NCBI GenBank assembly: GCA_030407085.1
Contig: CM059585.1
Span: 12,207,001 to 12,271,000 of the forward strand
Origin: Trichopria drosophilae
Taxonomy: Eukaryota; Arthropoda; Insecta; Hymenoptera; Diapriidae
Direction of reading: 5' to 3'
Length of the DNA stretch: 64,000 nt
A program made the translations under genes and the position numbers. Of this stretch, positions 58,860 through 64,000 are shown piece by piece. The notes under the pieces were generated by a model that worked only from the letters and a program-made list of their open reading frames with translations, was not told the DNA's origin and searched no databases. Each line of letters begins with the position of its first letter. The first letter of the stretch is position 1.

Positions 58860-60290
58860 GTGCAATTTTGAATTTAATGGGTTAACTGGAATGATTGGAA
58901 TATATCGAACATAATTTAGAAGTACATAAAATTTATCGAATACATTCAATGCAATGATCAAATAATTGGAATGAATGAAATAAACAAAGGGGCGGAAATA
59001 GATTAAATGTTTTTAATTGATGTATAGAATGCCTTAATGGGGATGGATAAATCGAATCAATCCAGTGAATAAAATCCATGTAATGAATCAAAATAATGAT
59101 TATATGGGTTTAATGATAATAGTACATAAATCGATGAAGGAAAGTTATTCAACTTACTCAAAAAATTCTTAACCTTAGAGAATAAAGCGAACTAATGTAA
59201 GATTCTAGATAATAAACGACGAGCAATCCCTGTAAATCGATTGATTCGAATTGATCAAATGTATAAAATGAATACAACAAATGGGGAACATTAAACTAAC
59301 ATATTTTCCTTAATACATAAAATAGAACAATGGGAATTCACCCAAGGAATGAATTAATTGAAATAAAATCGATTTAATAAAAATCTATCGATGCATCTAT
59401 GAAATGGAATGATTCAATTTAACAAAAGCAGAAAATTGACGATTATATTAAATTAATTATTTTATGCAACGTGTAGATTGACTCATAGGAATGGAATTAG
59501 TCTATCAAAAAATTCACTAAAATAAATGAATTAGAAGAACGAATACGTTCGTCGGATACGTTGAATAAAATAAACGAATTGCGAAATGAAATGAATCGAT
59601 GAAATCTTTAGAACGGAATAATGAAACGTGTCGGTTTGGAATGAATTAATAACATATATCGAATTATTTCAATTATTTATTAAAAAATGATCTTCAAAAT
59701 GATTGAATCGATTGAACGGATTCAATCGATTTGATCCAACTTATCGACAGGAATTCATAAATCTGTTAGCTGTAGTAAAGAATCAAACGGTTGTAATGAA
59801 TCTAATAGCCTACTAGAAATAAGAAACTAAGTTATGAAATTGTATGATTATAACGTATTCTCCGAAAATGACAAAATAAGCATAAAATCGAGGAAATCGA
59901 ATGAATCGAATTTATAAATTTGATACAATTAATCGTATTATTTGAATTAATAGAATCGATCGAGCCAGTAGAATTGATCGAATTAATAGAATGAATCTCA
60001 AAAATTGACAGAATCTGTTGGATACGTTATCAAAAATACTGAATTAGTCGAAAGATTTAAATGAATCGATAAAATCGATTAGATCGAAACGTTCTGTTAT
60101 TTATTTATACGATTATTCGCAATAATTCAAACTATTCGTACGAAAACAATTTGTAGAATGAATAGATGACATAAATTCAATCGATTTATTGCATCAAGTG
60201 TAAATAAAATTAGTTGAATTATTCGAATGGGCATTCGATTGTCTTCAGTGAAAGTAAGAATGGAACAATTATAGAATTGATCTAATCAAT
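58860..60290. repeat. Cryptically simple GAAT/ATCGATT-rich DNA
   Basis: Words such as GAATGAAT, AATCGATT and GAATCGAT recur at irregular spacing over about 1.4 kb without a fixed period. It leads directly into the tandem repeats that follow. Confidence 0.7.
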
Positions 60291-60664
60291 CGATTGAATA
60301 TGTAGTCTGAATGGAGTTGACCATATCGAATTAATCAATAAATCAAAGGGACCGAAACAATCGATTGAATATGAAGGCTGAAAGTGGATGAACGAAACAA
60401 TCGAATTGATCGGTTCAAACGATTGAACATGCAGTCTGGATGGAGTTTACCATACGGAATTAATCAATAAGTCACAGGGACCGAATCAATCGATTCAATA
60501 TGAAGGCTGAAAATGGATGATCGAATCAATCGAATCAATCGAATCAATCGAATCAATTGAATCAATCGAATCAATCGAATCAATCGAATCAATCGAATCA
60601 ACCGAATCAATCGAATCAATCGAATCAATCGATTGAATATGAAGGCCGAAAGTGGATGAACATA
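60291..60664. repeat. 129-bp tandem repeat with nested 9-bp microsatellite
   Basis: Copies start at 60291 and 60420 (CGATTGAATATGTAGTCTGA and CGATTGAACATGCAGTCTGG) and share GGACCGAA.CAATCGATT and GAAGGCTGAAA.TGGATGA. A third, partial piece lies at 60630-60664. Between 60522 and 60630 a run of GAATCAATC has expanded. Confidence 0.85.
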
Positions 60665-60884
60665 TCAATCGAATCAATCGAATCAATCGAATCAATCGAA
60701 TCAATCGAATCAATCGAATCAATCGAATCAATCGAATCAATCGAATCAATCGAATCAATCGAATCAATCGAATCAATCGAATCAATCGAATCAATCGAAT
60801 CAATCGAATCAATCGAATCAATAGAATCAATAGAATCAATAGAACCTGTAGAATCAATAGAATTAATAGAATCAATCGAATCAC
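60665..60884. repeat. (GAATCAATC)n microsatellite
   Basis: About 17 near-perfect 9-bp units, then degenerate GAATCAATA units to about 60884. Because 9 is divisible by three and the unit lacks stops, frames stay open on both strands (SIE-, NRI-, LIR-, SID-type strings); these are not genes. Confidence 0.95.
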
Positions 60885-61017
60885 CTGATAATTATTAGAA
60901 ATTTAAAAAATGTTAGAATTAATGTGAAAATAACTAAAATTAGTTTTGTACTTGCACATAACTAAAATAAAAAATGTGTTTCTACTTTGATTTTAAATTT
61001 GGCATTTGATGTTTCAG

Positions 61018-61237
61018 GATCTGATGACGAAAAACAAGCGGCGGAACACACGACGCTTGCTGATCGCTGGATTAATAGCGGCCATCATTTTGGCTCTTGT
61101 GATCACGGCGGGCATTTTGCTGAGCAGCAGTCGCGATTCTTCCAACGCCGCTCCCCTCACTGCTGCCGGCATCACCCTGGAAGAGTGGCTCGGCGGTTCT
61201 GTGTCCACTAAAAGCTTTAATGGTACCTGGCTCAACG
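61018..61237 (+). CDS. Membrane-anchor exon of a dipeptidyl-peptidase-IV-family protein
   Basis: A 220-nt internal exon: acceptor TTTGATGTTTCAG ends at 61017, donor GTAGGT starts at 61238, incoming phase 0 and outgoing phase 1. It encodes 73 residues. Residues 5-13 are basic (KNKRRNTRR), residues 14-35 form one hydrophobic helix (LLIAGLIAAIILALVITAGI then LL), followed by a Ser-rich linker and ITLEEWLGGS...KSFNGTW. Basic residues before the helix predict a type II (cytosolic N-terminus) protein. A short stalk leading to a T-LEE-L...FNGTW segment is the pattern at the start of the beta-propeller in insect DPP4/DPP10-like proteins; NGT is a glycosylation sequon. The catalytic domain is not in the window, so active peptidase versus inactive channel-accessory paralogue cannot be told. 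No other exon of the gene was found on either side. An upstream in-frame ATG at 61006 lies in the polypyrimidine/acceptor region and is not the likely start. Confidence 0.75.
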
Positions 61238-61859
61238 GTAGGTGTCTCCCTTTTTCATTCTCGTTTTCTTTTGCCGTTCTTCTCTTCTTCTCCCTCGTTA
61301 TTGCATTCTACGGATCCACCCTTTGATCAGGATTATTCCATGGATGTGACATTTAAAACGCGCACCAATATCGATTGTCCCTGCCTTTTGTGTGTGCGTC
61401 GACTTTTTTTCGGCGGGTGGAAAATGTCTTTTTTTACGCCGAGATAATTGCCAACGACACCAGGAGTCGGTGGAACCCTGAGTTCATTGCCGCTTAGTTG
61501 TGCCGTGGATGTTAATGATAAATAAAGAACAACATTTTTTATTGTCAGCTATTTTTTATCTTTCGGGATTGTTATGTTTATAAATAAATTTATTGTGTTA
61601 GGTATAATTTTGTAACTTTGTACTTTAAACCTTTAGTCACAGACAGATCCCAGTGACCCATTTATGAGCAGGTGGTTATCGATTTTCTAAAGTATTTTTT
61701 TGCTCGTGGCCTTCTTAAGATTTCAATAAATACTATAAAATATTGCATAATTCTTTTTAAAAATTCGTGCTCATAATAAATGGGTAGGAAAAAAGGACAT
61801 TTGCCAAAAAAATTCATGTCAGGACGAACTCATAGCTATTATCATTTGACATATGGTGT
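61238..61859. other. Start of the following intron
   Basis: T/C-rich immediately after the donor, then AT-rich. The small frames at 61220-61447 run across the splice site and are by-products. Confidence 0.5.
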
Positions 61860-62360
61860 CATATTTTCAAAATTCAAAATGGCGGAACCAATATAGTATA
61901 CAACGATTTCGAAAAAGATTAATTTTTGTGATATTCAGCATTTGGGAATTTTGGATATTGCTCATTACGAATTTGCTATCAGATTTTGGAAATTGAAAAT
62001 GGCGGAACAAATATGACCTTTAAAATGGCATGTTGTCTTTTTCCATAACAGGTGTGGCAACTCGTGCGTTTTCAACGATTTCAAACAACTCCAGATACCA
62101 AATACTAGACAAAATTATGGTTTTCCAAGAATTTTGTCGGGCATATTGCATCTACCATTTTGATTTCCAAAAATCTAATGCCGGACTTTTTCCTGCAATC
62201 TCAAAAATCTCTGCATACCACAAAATTAAGTCAGAATAGTCACGTTTTAACACTTCGTCGGCCATACTGGATACACCAATTGACTGATTCGGCCATTTTC
62301 AATTTAAAATCATCAACAGCAGCTATATACAGTGTCAAACCACATATGGCAACCCTTTAA
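61860..62360. repeat. Decayed ATGGC modules
   Basis: CAAAATGGCGGAACCAATAT (about 61874) and AAAATGGCGGAACAAATATG (about 61997) are direct; TCGGGCATATTGCATCTACC and GTCGGCCATACTGGATACAC are inverted. Spacing is about 110-125 bp. Older and more divergent than the 9.6-kb array. Confidence 0.65.
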
Positions 62361-62499
62361 CCAACCAATTAAAATCGATTTCTTTATCATTCATGTGTGT
62401 TCTACCAATTTATGCTATTAGTAAAATCCAAAAACATAAAATTCAGTGTAGTACAAAAATGATTTAGATGGATTAACTACAAATTAAGTAATAATCTGT

Positions 62500-63190
62500 T
62501 TGCGTTGTTTCCTTTCACCCGGGATTAATCGTAGCGACAATCAGACGATAACAATGGATTATCATTCCGTAGACGGACGCAGGTCTCTCCGTAGCAATTA
62601 GGTATTGCGAGGTCAATTGCACGCGCGGTCGCTTATCATCGCACTACGACATAGGTATTGACGACCGCTGACGAGCCTGTTTACCAATTCGCATGTACGT
62701 GGAGGTGCGTGAGAACGGCTGTTGCACCATGCGTGAGAAATTCGTTCCTGGGACAGAGAGAGAAAGAAAATACAAATCAACATGGTAATGCTAAAGAGCG
62801 ATAGAGAAAGGTGACATATAGAAATAGAGAGGGGAGTAATAGAAAGAGCGAGGGCCACGGGCGACAGAGCATGCAGGCGTGCTTTTGACGTTTGCCGCGT
62901 TTATGCGCTAAATTCGCACCCATCCCGCCGATAAAGAAAACGCACCGTTATAGCACCGCAATGCGAACTGTCAATTATCGGTGCGCGTATGAATAACGAC
63001 CGCTGTTTTCGTCGGACGGCTGAAAAACGGGCTGCGACAACATCGCAACGTCACCGATAACGGTTTTTAAATTTACGCGCGGCTTGTTTGTTTTGCGGAC
63101 GGCGCAGATGAAATTGATCTTTTCTGCGACAATACACAATTTCGAACGTTTTGCGTCAGATTTTCTAAATGATATCCGTATAATACTCCA
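62500..63190. other. GC-richer island within the intron
   Basis: GC- and CpG-richer, with patches at 62610-62720 and 62860-63110 and no repeat signature. Minus-strand frames of 81 and 72 codons match no family I know. Candidate intronic regulatory element. Confidence 0.3.
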
Positions 63191-63244
63191 CATAATACGT
63201 TAATACACATTTTTTAAATAAAAAAATAACTTTATTACCATCAG

Positions 63245-64000
63245 CCGGTAAAGTAGACTTAAGATTGTTACGAAGTATCGATAGAAATAATCAGTGATAC
63301 GGAACTGTCCACGAAAGTGTGCTAGGATATATTGTTTATACTGTTAAAATAATTTATACTCCGTCGGTAAAACAGAACTTTAGGTAATGTGCCTTGATAG
63401 ATAAAAAAGTTCAATAGAGTCTTATTAAAAATATTTATAGATTCCTTACATAAAATATCGTGGACTACAGAAATAGGGAAGTCCCTGTTTTATCGACAGT
63501 ATTGGATGTAATAATTTTAAAATGATAGGTACTGATAATTCAAACGATCAATAAGTTAATCAATGATACGGAAAATAGACGTTAGTGCACTAAATATGTG
63601 TCATGAATACAAATAAAGGATTTTATAATTCGTCGGTAAAACAGAACTTTAAGTATTTTCAACAGTATTTGAGAACGACATGACAGATAAGAAAATTAAT
63701 ATTCAGTAGAATGTTATTGAAAATTGTACTGATTCTTGTATAGAATGTCGTAAACTGTCGATATGTAGACATTTCTGTTTTATCGACGGTATTGGAACTC
63801 CTATACATTAAGAGGTCATCGTCATTTGTACCTGAAATGGTAGACTTGGATAACATTTTATCAGTATTGTAATATCATCAATTCACTAGCATCGTTTATG
63901 GGTGTTTATTGTGAATATATAGAGCGTCAAGAATTATCGATCGGTAAAACAGAATTTAATATAAAATAATTAAAAATGTTGAACTCTTTTTGATAAAAAC
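63245..64000. repeat. Diverged tandem repeat of about 270-305 bp units
   Basis: CGGTAAAACAGAACTTT-type words recur near 63365, 63634 and 63940 (a weaker one near 63246), and the inverted form CTGTTTTATCGAC.GTATTGGA occurs near 63487 and 63776. Each unit therefore contains an inverted pair about 120-145 bp apart. The array continues past the window end. Confidence 0.7.

Noticed and set aside
60495..60898. Open frames of 78-129 codons on both strands
   Set aside because: They are low-complexity read-throughs of the 9-bp GAATCAATC repeat, whose length is a multiple of three and which lacks stops.
61006..61017. ATG at 61006 as the start of the DPP-like protein
   Set aside because: It lies in the acceptor (TTTCAG) of the exon, so the bases before 61018 are most likely intronic.

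Overview
This is AT-rich, gene-poor eukaryotic DNA, most likely from an insect nuclear genome. The only feature I can call as a real protein-coding gene part is one exon on the + strand (61018-61237). It has an intact acceptor and donor and encodes a type II membrane anchor followed by a short stretch ending in a FNGTW motif. I read this as the N-terminal anchor exon of a dipeptidyl-peptidase-IV-family protein (insect DPP4/DPP10-like). Everything else is compatible with one or more very large introns or intergenic DNA upstream of that exon. There are no bacterial-style operons, rRNA genes or CRISPR arrays. Transposable-element relics, AT-rich simple sequence and tRNA-derived SINE fragments fit an arthropod; the exact order (Hymenoptera seems plausible) is inference.

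Layout: 1-12 kb carries palindromic GGGCGTAAAAT repeats, two copies of a MITE with perfect 6-bp target duplications (3307-3509, 7332-7565), a 1.3-kb inverted-repeat element (4684-5960), a TTAA-flanked foldback (8739-9539) and an inverted array of modules of about 113 bp containing ATGGC pairs (9640-10467). 12-25 kb holds two related pogo/Tigger-like MITEs each with a TGACGTCA palindrome, another TA-flanked MITE (24412-24706), SINE relics and a 1-kb near-perfect foldback (21961-22988). 24-31 kb contains five copies of a short repeat built around a GTTACTACTTA hairpin, plus another TTAA element (25926-26853). 31-41 kb has a third and fourth copy of the 6-bp-TSD MITE, a long foldback (32290-33376), smaller foldbacks and a 694-bp element with 4-bp flanks (40505-41198). 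45-51 kb is dominated by a 14-bp minisatellite with extreme strand asymmetry and a 1-kb GAT-rich array. 52-57 kb has more ATGGC modules and two abutting TTAA elements that share a single TTAA. 58-61 kb is cryptically simple GAAT/CGATT-rich DNA that condenses into a 9-bp microsatellite just before the coding exon. The last 750 bp is a diverged tandem repeat running off the window.

Isolated islands of higher GC without repeats (e.g. 1060-1700, 2560-2840, 6700-7160, 17000-17360, 23170-23600, 30740-31300, 37440-38660, 44230-44830, 48600-49060, 53380-54260, 62500-63190) are candidates for conserved regulatory elements. That is inference only. The main novelty is a rich set of non-autonomous, foldback-type elements, several of which could make long double-stranded hairpin RNA if transcribed through the intron.
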